A DNA stretch of 64,000 bases from Macrostomum hystrix (Eukaryota > Platyhelminthes > Macrostomidae). Both the position numbers and the translations under genes were made by a program. The stretch lies in the NCBI GenBank assembly GCA_950097015.1, contig CATNEN010000038.1, positions 9,372,001 through 9,436,000 of the forward strand, read 5' to 3'. The notes below the pieces were generated by a model. The model worked only from the letters and a program-made list of their open reading frames with translations. It had not been told where the DNA came from and made no database searches. This document shows, piece by piece, positions 11,101 to 22,576 of the stretch. How positions within the stretch are numbered: position 1 is the stretch's first letter; each line of letters opens with the position of its first letter.

Positions 11101-12464
11101 ACTCATTGACGGCCCTTTTAACGGCTTCGTCGTCATGCTTCTGCCTGGCCTGCTGTACCATTTTGGTGAGCTTGCGCAGTGTCTCGGTCTGCCTGCTGGC
11201 CATCTCGTCGAGGCGCCTGTAGGCTTCCTCAGGCGCCGTCTGGCAGAGTATCACCGCCTCCAGGAAGTCCAGCAAATAGCCGGGCAGCAGCTTGTAGGCC
11301 AGTTCCGTGTTCTCTGCCAGCACGTCAGCGGCCAGATCGTGATAGTCGTACTTGACGTACAGCAGCAGCAGGTTGCCAAGCGTCTCGGGCGGGAAGCTGT
11401 CCTGCTGCAGTAGAAACTGAAGGCGCTGGAATCCTCCCGCAGCGTCGGCCTCCATGTTCATGAGGCCGAGGTTGTGCAGCGTGACCGGGTCGAGTTCCTC
11501 CTCGCTGCGTGGCGGCATGTCCGTCAGCGCGTCCTGCGCCTGGGCGGTGTTGCGCAAGTTGAACTCGATTGCCGCCTTCAGATTGAAAGCCTCGACTAGG
11601 GCCGTCTCGTGCAGCGTCAGCGAGTTCCCAACACTGCGCACCTACCGTTAATAAGGATTTCAATTAGGGACTTGTGACTGTGATTTGTGTTGGTTGCATC
11701 GATGAGAAAGTGATGAGCCCACCTCGATGCCCTCGGTTGTCATACCGACGCCCAGCTCTGGGTGGTCCCGGATGCCTTTCTCGATGACATCGGCGATGTA
11801 TTTCAGAGCCTGAGCGTACTGTCGCATCTGATAGTGACAGATGGCGATGTTGTAGGCCAGATCAGGCCGAAAGCTAACCACCTGCATAGCCTGGGAGAAT
11901 TTGGCGCACGCCTCCTGATACTTCCCCTCTTTGTACAGCAAGCAGCCAACGTTGATGACAGTGTCCGGGTCCTCTCTGGGACACTGGTCCACCAGAGCCC
12001 GCGAGCCCGCGAAGTCCTCTTCGCCGAACTTGATGGCCGCCTCTAGCTTTAGCACCTGGCTGCGGTAGGCGGGGTTCTCGATTTGCGCCACCACCTGCGG
12101 TAGGAAGATTGCGATGCGTGGAGTCCTTAGGCCATCTAAAATTCATTTAGACATTCGAAATGACGCTTATCTATACCTTTACTGCTTGCTGGAATAGCCC
12201 AGCCTGATACAGGCTCTGCGCAAAGTACAGTTGATACTCCGACGACTCTGGGCACAGCTGGGCCAGTCTCTCGTACGAATCGCTGGCCGAGACAAAGTCC
12301 TGCATCTGGTAGAAACAATAGCCCAACAGGGACAATGCTGCTCTTGAATCCGGATGCGTGGTGAGCTGGTGGTTGAGCGCCCCGACAGCCTCCTTATAGC
12401 GATGCTCTTTAATCATGCCATAAATTGTGGAGGTGAAGTGACCCTCCTTGATGTTGTGTGTCAT
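8168..12464 (-). CDS. TTC30/IFT70: Intraflagellar transport protein IFT70 (TTC30), complete, six exons
   Basis: Exons on the minus strand: 12464-12177, 12094-11723, 11641-11092, 10496-10165, 9366-9096 and 8298-8168; all GT-AG with matching phases, 648 codons including stop (647 residues, close to the vertebrate protein at about 665). This TPR protein is a subunit of the IFT-B complex and is needed to build and maintain cilia. Family signatures are clear: LLGYCFYQMQDF (exon 1), VGCLLYKEGKYQEA and ELGVGMTTEGIEV (exon 2), ALVEAFNLKAAIEF and ALTDMPPRSEEELDPVTLHN (exon 3), SVEFCNDHDAWKLNVAHVLF (exon 4), GTLYCSKGNYEFGISR and LGTDTWYYAKRCFLSLLEN (exon 5). The 44-codon last exon is found by its match to the family C terminus. 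The start is the ATG at 12464; an upstream TTG in the same frame is not used. Introns 4 and 5 are minisatellites. Confidence 0.95.
8300..9060. repeat. 14-bp minisatellite in IFT70 intron 5
   Basis: Array of gtgtcagtgaggat (14 bp) and a doubled 28-bp form containing gtgtgagtaatgatgtttca. It fills nearly the whole intron from the last-exon acceptor (8299) towards the exon 5 donor (9095). Confidence 0.95.
9389..10060. repeat. ~16-bp minisatellite in IFT70 intron 4
   Basis: Array of ggaagacatgaggatg (16 bp) with variants gaagacttaaggatgg and cagagatggggatgg. It fills most of the intron between 9367 and 10164. Open frames on both strands here are repeat artefacts. Confidence 0.93.
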
Positions 12465-15440
12465 GTCTTTTAACAAGTTTGAGGCACTGCTGAAAATTCA
12501 AATGCTGCTGTTGTCTTTGTATACGAGCCAAATAATAATATTAAATATAAGCAAGCAGGCGAGAAGCTTGAATTTCATGACTTTTAAATTATATTTAGAT
12601 CTAAAAAACGGACTGTCTTCTCAGAAAAGCTAGTGACAGGAAATTATGGTTATAAGATCAGATTTTTTGGTCGTTTCAGTCCTCTAGCTAGCTGTGCCAA
12701 TTAGAGGTTTGAAAAAATTTGAATCAGCAGTTTCACGCTAGTCATCAGACCGAAGCCACATTGCAACAAACGGCAAAATAGCTACCTAAATATAAATACC
12801 TTCTGAAAATTGAGCGAGCGGAAATCCTGCCATATACAGAAGCTAAAACGATAAAAATCAGAGCATAAAATAACTAATTACGAAAAATAAATTTGTAAAG
12901 TTGGTCGCAAAGTGAAATATACAGTTAGAGAGTTAATAAAAACCATAATGTTAATGCATGTAGCTAGATAATTTATACTCGTAGTTTATAATGTGCTACT
13001 ATACAGCTTACTGCACAATACAGCAAAACTAATATTGGGTCTGTTAGGCCCGCTGGCTCATAAGTTAATGAGCCAAGGTAGAAAAAAATTTTACATTTAC
13101 ACGTCCTCGAATAAGTTTAAACGTGGATGCAGTGGAAAATGTCTCTTAGTGTGCGAAATTTTTACAAAAAAGCAGCTATGCGCATGTTGAATTCGTGTGT
13201 AACTCAAATAGCACAAGTAAGTGCAAGTAGTCATGTAATCAATATATTAAATTCGATATCTTTAGAATTGTTTTCTTATAATACAAAATAAACAATAAGA
13301 CTTAAATGCATATATTTTATTGCATAAATTTGTTTAATGCAAGCGTGCTGACAAAGTTTGGCTCTCTTTTAATAACATAAAAATCTAAGAAACAATCACG
13401 CTGAACTACATGTTGCAAGCGTTTTGTGAACTACATTTATACTTTTGAGTGCTGAAAAAATATTTACTTGAATATCTCGATTTGACTTCAGTAGCTCATT
13501 TGTGAACTCTATTTATAAGGTAAGTGTTATCTTTTTACTGCTTACATGTTTCATAGTTACATACCTTTACCGTCATATTACATTCATATTTCACCTAATT
13601 CCAAATTCAATGGATGTACGTACGCTCGTTACAATAGTAACTAATATAATGTTTTACAGGGCATACTTACAATGAGAAGAGCACCACACAAAATGTAGTA
13701 TTTCAAAAAGTTAGAAGATATATGCTTTTCAAAATGCCTGTAATAAATTCAGTAGATCGAGTAGTACGATAAAACTTTTTAACCACAATTGCAATGTGAA
13801 AAATCTCAAGTTGTTTCAAAACTTGTGTATTTTTGCTGTACAGTATATAGCATCCGGTTTGGTAGCAATTAAAGGTTATATTAATGAAACTTTTATTTAT
13901 AGAAAAGTAACATTTTCCATTGATTGGTATTAGAATATAGTTATATGCATTTTATGTATGCCATACAAATAAAAGATATGTCATCATATGTTGTTTGGCT
14001 GTCATGTATATTTAAATTTTATGAAAATACAGTTAATATATTTATATAGGATACCTCTTAATACATTTTTACTCATTTTATAATTTATAATTTCAAATGT
14101 TGTTGGCCTATTTAGCTTGTTAGTTTTTTTGAGTCAAATCAATATTATAAAAGTAAAGTATAGCTAGCACCTAGCTATATATGAAGTAGCTAGCTCTATT
14201 GGTAAAACATAGTTTTTGCTAGCTCAGGTGTGTTATTTATTGGTTTTCATACTAATTCTGTGACTGAGCTAATTGTACTCAACTATTGCTTTATTTAGCA
14301 CCTGGTCAATGTCCTACTAGGTTTTGTATTGAGTTCATTTTTTACTTGGACTTCTGAAGTGTTTTTGTTGTAAAAATTATTTCTTATAATTAAAATATAA
14401 AAACTTTTTTGCTTCAATAGGACTGCTCAATTTGTGATTTTTATAAAATGTAAAATAATATTTTAATGATATTTACAACGATTTAACTGTTCGCTGCCAT
14501 AGAAAGTAGTATGGTTCGGTTGCTACATGCGATATTTAGGTATTTTGTGTTTTCCTCATTCAGATGTTTGCTGTTTAGCTATGCTAATCATTATTAGCTA
14601 GCTAGTAGATCACTAATTGTCAGTTTTTCAGTTTGACAAAACAAATTAAACAGCCTTAACTTCAGACTTTATTCGTCTTGTTATCCGTGCCGCTTTACAA
14701 CTCAATATTGCTTCTTAAGAGAACGAACCTGTTTTTTAACTGACCCGAAGTCTGCGTCAGTGAGATTTCTAAAAAAAGAAATATTTAAATATTCATCAGG
14801 ACAGCTTGGCTTTCACTCAGGGCCAACAGCAGTTTGTTAGAATTAGCCCGGAACCAGGGCTTTAAAAGTATCATTTTAGGGAACTAGACTAGTGCGACCT
14901 GGGCTAATGCGTGAAGGCGACGGGTAGAGAGGAAAATCGGCGACCGATCTGATTGGCTGAGCCGAAACTGGGCGCTGAACTGCTTCCAGGGGAAGAAGCT
15001 TGGCGCGGGGTGGCCTCGTCGCTGGTTCCTATTTTTGGGCTTCCCTGGGCTTCTCCACCGAGTCCTGCCGCAACCCACACAAATTTAGCTTCCAAATCAA
15101 CCGGGCCTAAGCCTGTTGCAGGTACTGCTTCCGTTTTGCCTTTAGATTTGTCTTCATTCGAGAGGCAGCCATTGATTTGGATTGGTTAATTCTCAAAACG
15201 ACGTCGGACAGAATTGAGTCGATTCCAAATTTGCTTACTTAAAAGTACAAATATTTGAGGAAAAAATTGAGTTGGAAAGTTTTAGCGATGCTCGCTGACT
15301 TAGTATCAAAAGTACACTGCGCATAGTGCGGCCTCCAAAACATTTTTTGAAACGGCGCGCTTTTCCTGGATGCAACGAACCCAAGCCTGCCTGCCTGTTG
15401 CGACCTGCTCAACCAGCCCGCGAAGTCTGTCCGTTTCTTG
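12465..15440. other. AT-rich intergenic DNA between divergent IFT70 and TNFAIP8-like genes
   Basis: Very AT-rich and without a recognisable exon from 12480 to 14880. Positions 14880-15130 are GC-rich and end at a good donor-like site (gttgcag|gtactg near 15118), so a 5' non-coding exon of the TNFAIP8-like gene is possible there. Promoters of both genes should lie in this interval; none could be identified. Confidence 0.4.
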
Positions 15441-16182
15441 ATGAGTGAGCGTTTTTTCACTTACAGTTGCTTGAGCTTGTCGTTTGGGCTAAACTGTCTG
15501 TATTCAGAAAAAAGGCGACGAATTCCCGCAGTGTCCGAGTTCAACATCTCGGCCATCGGCATGAAGGCGCAACGTAAGCTGGCCAGCGGTTTGTCCACCC
15601 GCAAGACCGCGCGCCTAATCCTTGACGAGCGCGCCAACAGCCTATTGGATAAGGCCTTCCGGGTGCTGCTTCTTGTGTCCTCCAGTAGAAAAGAGGCCGA
15701 GAAAGTCACGAAGTGTGTCATCAAGCTGGTGGTGAAGCTCGGGCTTCTGGCACGGCACGATCAGTTCAGCGCGGAGGAGGCGGACGCTGCAAGGCAGCTG
15801 CGCCAGAGATTCCGCAGCCTCATCATGTCCATAAGCAGCTTCCACCGCATCGAGTTCACCTATGACAGGCGCTTTCTTCTCGACCAGCTGGAGGCCTGCC
15901 ATTGCCTGCTTCGCGCCATGCTGCTGTCTCACCTCACTGAGAAGTCCCAGGCCCGCTTGGAGCTCGTCTTCGAGTTCTTCTGCCGACCGACCGTGCTGGA
16001 TGGCGTGTTTCAGGTATAGCATTGTCAGCTCATCCATCCAATTCTCTGCCTTCCGATTCCAACTATCATAGGCACTATTATCAACCGGACACTTTCAGAC
16101 GTCCACGGACTGCAGCCTCCGCTCAGCCGTTACGCAACTCTGTCGAGAGTTGGACGACTTCCTTGACAGCGGCATTCTCTGA
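15441..16182 (+). CDS. TNFAIP8-like: TNFAIP8-like (TIPE family) protein, start uncertain
   Basis: Exon 15441-16013 ends CAG|GTATAG and joins, phase 0, to 16072-16182 (acceptor ATCATAG|GCA). The protein matches the all-alpha TIPE fold, which holds phosphoinositides in a hydrophobic tunnel and acts in cell survival and membrane lipid signalling. Family landmarks are FNISAIGMKAQRKL at the N-terminal end of the domain, SRKEAEKVTKCVIKLVVKLG, ISSFHRIEFTYDRRFL and LSHLTEKSQARLELVFEFF. The second exon gives VTQLCRELDDFLDSGIL, corresponding to the family's C-terminal helix, which supports the junction. The ATG at 15441 would add about 30 unconserved residues; a better-looking acceptor (cccgcag|TG at 15532) would need an upstream first exon that I could not find. 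Family members are about 190 residues. Confidence 0.88.
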
Positions 16183-16290
16183 GGCTTTTGAAGCTCTGAA
16201 CCAACAAGAGCGCCGCATTGAATGATATTGTGCTTTTCAATCGATTGGGGGGGAATCTTGGAGTTAAGATTTTCGGATCCCAGATTAGCT

Positions 16291-16296
16291 AATAAA
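16291..16296 (+). terminator. Poly(A) signal of the TNFAIP8-like gene
   Basis: AATAAA on the plus strand about 110 bases after the stop codon at 16180-16182. Confidence 0.5.
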
Positions 16297-19200
16297 GGGT
16301 GACATTATGAAATATTTCTCTGTAACGTGAGATTACTGTTTATTAATCGTAGGTTTTGCGTCGGTTGGTTAATATTTAACCGATTCATTGATTTCTCTTC
16401 ATTTCATCGTGAATCGTCTGGCTTTGTTCTGTGTGCTTTGTTGTAAAATCTTGTATACTTTTACAGTAAAAACCTTCCCAGCTGCTTCAATCCTGAGATT
16501 TTAATGTCTTTGTCTTTATCTAGTCCTTGATTTTGTTTTTTTGTCATCCAAGTTTTTTCTGAAGTTAGTCGTAGGAAAGGTTGTGAGCTTTGATGAGAAT
16601 TGAGTTAGTTTGCTATTTCCTAAATCCCATTACTCTAGGCATGTTTATCGAATTTGATGTATGTCAAGCAAAGTTCACATTTGTACAGTTCAGAAGACAG
16701 GCATCGATTGGTTTAAATACACGTTTCTGTGTACACGTGAACTGTTGAATTCGAAATTTAACTTCTGCTATTTAGCGATACTAAATATTGTTTTAATTTT
16801 ACCAAAAAGTTCACTGCCAGCTTAATGTATTTTTCTCTCCACTTGACGTCACACAATAGGACTGTACACTGTCGAGCCGCTTAGGTATCGCACCGCTTGT
16901 GTGTGATACGCGTGATGCTTTAAGGCCGCGAGTTCTGATTGGCTGATTGTTGTCGCATGAGAGATAAATGGTTTTAGCTGTGACTCATTCCAGGGCAGGC
17001 AAAGATGCATCCACCTAGCTGTTGCAAATTGTTGCAAATTATTGATACAAATTGCTTGCATTGTCGAGAATGTTACTCTGCCCGAACACTTCTGGAACTC
17101 TATATATTTTTATGAACGACGAAAGTCCCAAGACTGTACCAGTAAAAAATTCGTATACCAGAAAAACCTAGCGTCTAATATTAGTTCACTACAGCTATTA
17201 TTACAAGACATTAGTTGCAATAGTACTCGTATTAACAGAGATACATTCCGCTAGCAGGCATTTTGGATGTATTTTTGACCTTTTTCCACCCTGGCTGAGA
17301 GCAGCCGAGGACTGGAGGCTGCAGCGACAGCCCAGCAGCTGAAGTCCGACGGCTGATCAGCGGCCTGCATGCGGGCTTAATACAATTAAAGGCCTGCTCA
17401 CTGCATGGCGAGTGTCACTGCAAATTATCACTTGGCCGGATGGTAGAAGCAGCAACTGCGGTCTAGCTATCGGAATGCAGAGGCAAATGCTGCATGTTCT
17501 GCGCGGATCATAAATTTGTATAGAATAGCCAGAGAAAACTGAGAGCCAGCCAGGGGAGGCGAGAGCAGTAGGAGAGACATGGTGAAGATGGGGAAGGCAT
17601 CACTGCTTTTTTTGCTAACCAGTATCTGCCACCCGATACCGGCCTGATTTCTTGCCCTCAGTCTCCACTTCTAATTGCTGCGAGCTGGGCGAGCAGGCAA
17701 GCGAAATGAAGCTGCAAACATTGCCGCTGCTGCTGCTGTTTTTTTAAGAATTTCTTTTCGCTTGCATCCAGGCAACTCTCGCGACAATTAAGATTACGAC
17801 AGTCAGGGAGGGGGATTTATAGTGACGGCCGACTGGCTATTCGGGCACACATCGCTGTGCGAACAAAACAGCTAGTCTAACAGTTTCTGTAGGTTTTTAT
17901 GGCGCAGGTCCTTCCTCAGGCTTTTACAAACGAGGTGGTGCCTTATTGCCTCGCGCTACTAATATAGAAAATGTTGGTTGGCGCCTTCAGGAATCTGAAG
18001 TATAAGGGGCCAAAAAAGTGGCCAGATGCCAGCCTCCTGTGTGCCAAAGTCTTGCGAACTTTAGGCAGCGTCCAGGCATGTGCAGAATGGCCAGCTAATA
18101 CGCTTCATTACGTGGAGCACTCAACTTGTCGTCGGGCAAATGTCACCCATGATGCTCGTATTTCAGTTTGTTGAAAGTTGAAGCCGCGAGAGGTCGTATT
18201 TTACTTTGCTTCCAAGCAGCGCTGCGGCCACATTGTGACCTGTCAACTGAACCAATCAGTGCCGACGCATGCGGTTAAGACTTAAATTTGTTCACTTGGT
18301 CTGGCTTCCCTCGCATTCGCCAGGTCTTGAAACATCTGTCGTTCTTCCGTCTCTCGATACTGTCTCACTGAGCGTCACTGCGAATGTCCTTTTACAGTAG
18401 TTCTGTTGGGTAGGGTTTGTTACAGTTGTATGGCGATGTCTGTCTGATTTGACATACTGTTTTTTTTACTTTCCTGCGCATAGGCTAGACACTAATGGAA
18501 GCGTGCATCGAGTCCAAACATCAGGCGCGCGATACTTCACTAGCCCAGAGGGGCTGACCTGCAATCTGTGTGAGTGATAAGTCCCTGAAACGATTGACTG
18601 GACTATGGCCTGCGCTAGCAAGTCTATTCAATTCTTGAATTCGTAAACATTTCAATTCCTGCTCTGTAAGTCTGCCAGTATGCATATTTGGTCGCGAATC
18701 GGTTGTCAATAGTTGCTTTCGCTGCCGAACACTTTATACGCACGTAAATATAAATTTGAATCAGACAAAGATGTGTGTTTTACTTTCCATAGAACGGTTA
18801 CACTGCCAGCAATCGTACTCTCATTACACTGAACAAATATTCATATCTCAACTCTGTAGTCGGTGAGTCCCCTTGGCAACTTTCAGTCTTCTTCCGTCTA
18901 ACATCAGTATAGCAGCGCCAACTCTATAGTAATAGAAAAGTGGTCTTGGAGGGTCCTTCGCCTGGCTTGCAGCTGCCAGCTGGTCATTTTCTCAGTCCGG
19001 CTGAGCTGAATTCTACTCGAAGGATGTGGTCACTGTATAGCTGGAAGGCTACTTAACAGTAGAACTACCAAGGGGGGAATTCCCCCCCCCGACAATTATT
19101 TGTGCTGCACCCGAACTGAGCAGTCAAAGCTCACAAAACTCAAGAAGACTATTTTTTGCGCATCTTCTGAAACAATAATCTAGCCACCAGCCCTTCAGAC

Positions 19201-22200
19201 CATCGAGATATTCAACGGCTCTGGCCGAGGGTCAGATTTTTTCACATGAGAGCTAGTATTTTTCATACACTCCTATACACGAATTCGCACTGTGCCTCAG
19301 TGCGGCCTTCCCAGGCCTTCAAGCTTTATCAGCACGTCATCCGAATGTGCTTGCATCATCTCCGACTTCTGTGGTCACCGACCTTGAACTAGACAGAGCT
19401 GCTGGACCTTCAACAAGTAATATTTGAGTCTACGCCATAATCGAGGCTTAATCAGCGAAAGTATAAAAATTCGCTTGACAGACTCCATTGCCAGCTGGAG
19501 GCACCCTGCTGACTATGCTGACGGTGTCGGGGTGATGACTGATAGGTTGACAGACAAGGCGAGTGTCCTCTGGTTCCACTTGTTAAAGGTCACTTGTTGA
19601 AAAATCACCTGTTGAATTAAAGCGGGCGGAAAAATGGCTTGGTAGTGAAACCTTCCTGCTTGAAGGAGCCTAACTTGAATGCCCCCACGGCTGGCCAATA
19701 AGCGAGGCAATGCTTTGTCACTCCGTCGCTATTGTACTGTTTTATGTTGGAATGGATTCGAACGCCGTACTATTTTTATCTTTGCTAGCTGACATACCTC
19801 CTGAGTCCCTGAGTCCCTGAGTCCCTGGCTCCCTGGGGAGAGCGAGCTTAAAAACACAATTTCCTTGTTTGGCTCCCTGCGCAGCCATTGTAACAGCGCC
19901 GTTTTTTATAGTCAACGTGAATTTTAAAGCTGTCATTTGGCTTTTGTTAGCACTCTCTCGTCCTGAAAACCGTAAATGGGTAAAACTGACAGAAAAGATG
20001 AGGCAGTACGAAGGTGATAAATCCAGACACGTTTCACTGCTGTTTGTTCGCTGTAGTTTTCAAACATGATCCATTTGGGCAAATATTTTTTATCTTATAA
20101 AGTCAGTCCCAAAACAGACTGGAGCCACCAGTAGGTGAGGCTTGGAGAGTGAATCTGCGCAATGGCAAGCAATAAAAATTGGTAATCGAATTACCCCTTC
20201 GATGAAAGCGGATGGAGTAGTCGGACTGGGCAAGCCCGGGTCCAGCATTTTCCATACCGTTTTCCCTTCTTATATGCAGCAAGAAGCGTTCATTATTAAT
20301 TCATCAGTCATGCGGCCATGAAGCGAGTGGGGCAACTGTGCCACAAACTGTACGAGTAAAGGTGAAACACTACTGCATCCGAGATACATGCGTTGGCCAT
20401 GCGACTAGTTAACTTTGAGCTAGTTTAGACTGAGTACAAGTCAGTAGTGGATTGAGAGGAAGTTGTTGCTGGGGAAATACGAGGAAATCTTTTTTGCTCT
20501 TGCTTCTGCTAGGTACACATATCGATTTTTATCAAAAAGTCGTGTCCTATGACTTTCGGGGCTGATATATTTGAAGCTAAACAATTCTGCAGTTTAACTG
20601 TGGCTGTATATAAAGTTACATGATCGATAAACATTTCCGTTAAGTTCAGTCCTGATACCTCGCTGGCGTTGATGCTTCCTCAGAGTGCGTTGGTACTATT
20701 GCACCCGCTCCGTGAAATTAAATTTCTCTGCCTTGGTTTGCCTGCTCGGACGAGCGTGAGAAAGCATCAGAACAGTTGCTTACTGTACTCAGGGTGCTGC
20801 CCTAATATCTCTCATTCCGAAAACGGGTTTTGCTCCAGAATTCGAATCGCAACAATTGCGATTGGCTATTGCGCGCCTGCTCTTGCAACTTGCTTGGCGC
20901 GTTATGAGATATCAAATCATCAGGGACCAGTTTTGGTTTCCGAGTCGTTAAAACATTGTAGCGCTTTATTGATTAGCGAATACAGGAGTCAAAAGTTAAT
21001 TTGGCTCCGTCATTGTGGGCTTCGAGCTAGGCTTGCAAGCCGTTTTTATAATGTGATCTTGCGAATTCAAAGCTAACTTTCAAACATCGATTGAAAAATG
21101 CTAATAGATAGATATTAATCTATAGCTTACTACTCAAGTAAGTTTATATAGGTATTTAAAAGCTTCGTTCAATTCGAGATTATATAAGTATTTAGTATCT
21201 TTTAGCAGTTTTTAGTATCTAAAACGCTGGAAGCAATATTTTTTTCCAAAACGAGTTGGATAAGAATGATGACGAGGGAGGTAATTTGGTCAGAACTCTA
21301 TTAACTAGTCAAAATAGACCACTCAACAAGGAGGCCTAGGCATTTGTTGCTATCTGCAGTTTCAGGAAGCTAAATTCAGAGATCATAAAGGAACTGGAGA
21401 GCAGGGGGAGGTTAACTAAGAAACAGTCTTGATAAAGCAGCATACTCAAGGGTCCGGGTTCTTCATCTCGTCTCTTTCCAGCCCTCTCCTAGCGCGTATG
21501 CTACTTAAACATAGGCCCTTATCGCTGCTCCCTGGAGCCAGGCTGCTAGCCTAGTCTATAGCTGAGACGAGATTCCACTTGTATTATTGTATCGTCCATC
21601 TTCTGGCCGCTTGGAGCACGGTTTATTGGCCGCATTGATCCGTGAGCGCCGCTCTCTACATTCGGACGCATTAAGTAACGGATACACTCGGGGACGGCGA
21701 CCACTAGCCTCTTGAATCTAAGCCTGTAGGTGGAGCCTATCTATATGGAAATATGCTTCAGTCGTCAGTCCCTTATTATAGTTAATCTGGACAAGTGAGG
21801 TCATACATTTTCAATGCCTCACTATAGTTTTAATTCGAAAACAGAGGGTTGCGATCCAAGGAATTGCTTAAGCATCGCGCATCCTAGTGTTCAATGTACC
21901 TGATTGATTGTTATATAACTAATCACACTCTGAAAGTGCAGTTGTAACCAGAACGCAGGCAGCAAGGAGAATCTTCGAGCGACTCTGCGTTTTCTCGTGC
22001 TGCAAAAGTTTATCCCAGGCAATTTCAGCTGCTCTTTTTCTACTTGATCTCAGATCTGGTTCGCTTTGTATTAATCTGCGCCTTTCGTGACTGAGCGCCT
22101 TTTTGTTGCCTAAATTGGTTTCTGTAGATCAGACAGAGCTCTCGGCCCCGAGGGCCCAGTCGACGATTATGAATCAATGCGCACTGTCTACTCTCTGAGT

Positions 22201-22576
22201 TTGCTGTAGCCTATCCACGGGTTTTTCATTCATTGAAATCAACCATTTCAGAATGCATTTTCTAGTTGTGCTTTTTTGTCCATTTCCGTACAGAGTTGCC
22301 AGTTTATGGTCTTAACTCCAGGCAATTTATTTGTGACTATAAAGCATTCTAATTCGTATTCAAAGGCGCGCACATTAATCTAGCTAATCCTTTCTGCTAG
22401 AAAAACTTTCAAAGCGTGGGATATTAACCGCCGACTATTCCCACGCTTCGGGTTGAACCTTTGAGCTTGAGAAAATTTTCTCAGATTTAAGCTGATGTGA
22501 CCTGTGGTACGCCCTAACTCAAATTGTCTGTATTGCTTTTTAAAAAACTCCTTTGTAATTGAGCTAAAATTTGAGC
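16297..22576. other. 6.3-kb intergenic region without a recognised gene
   Basis: No open frame here resembles a known protein or has convincing splice context. It contains one dispersed repeat (19054-19585, described separately) and otherwise unique-looking sequence. The long segment just upstream of the coiled-coil gene may hold its promoter or 5' exons; nothing definite was seen. Confidence 0.4.
19054..19585 (+). repeat. Dispersed repeat, possibly piggyBac-type DNA transposon remnant (copy 1)
   Basis: Begins after TTAA with cagtagaactaccaaggg and shares several blocks with 54825-55215, for example cctcagtgcggccttcccag, gacagac and catcatctccg. A TTAA target and a terminus of this kind would fit piggyBac-like elements, but the other end is not defined and no transposase was found. 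Confidence 0.45.

Noticed and set aside
14953..15189. Plus-strand open frame upstream of the TNFAIP8-like gene as a first coding exon
   Set aside because: It has no ATG after the preceding stop, only a TTG; it may be non-coding 5' sequence at most.
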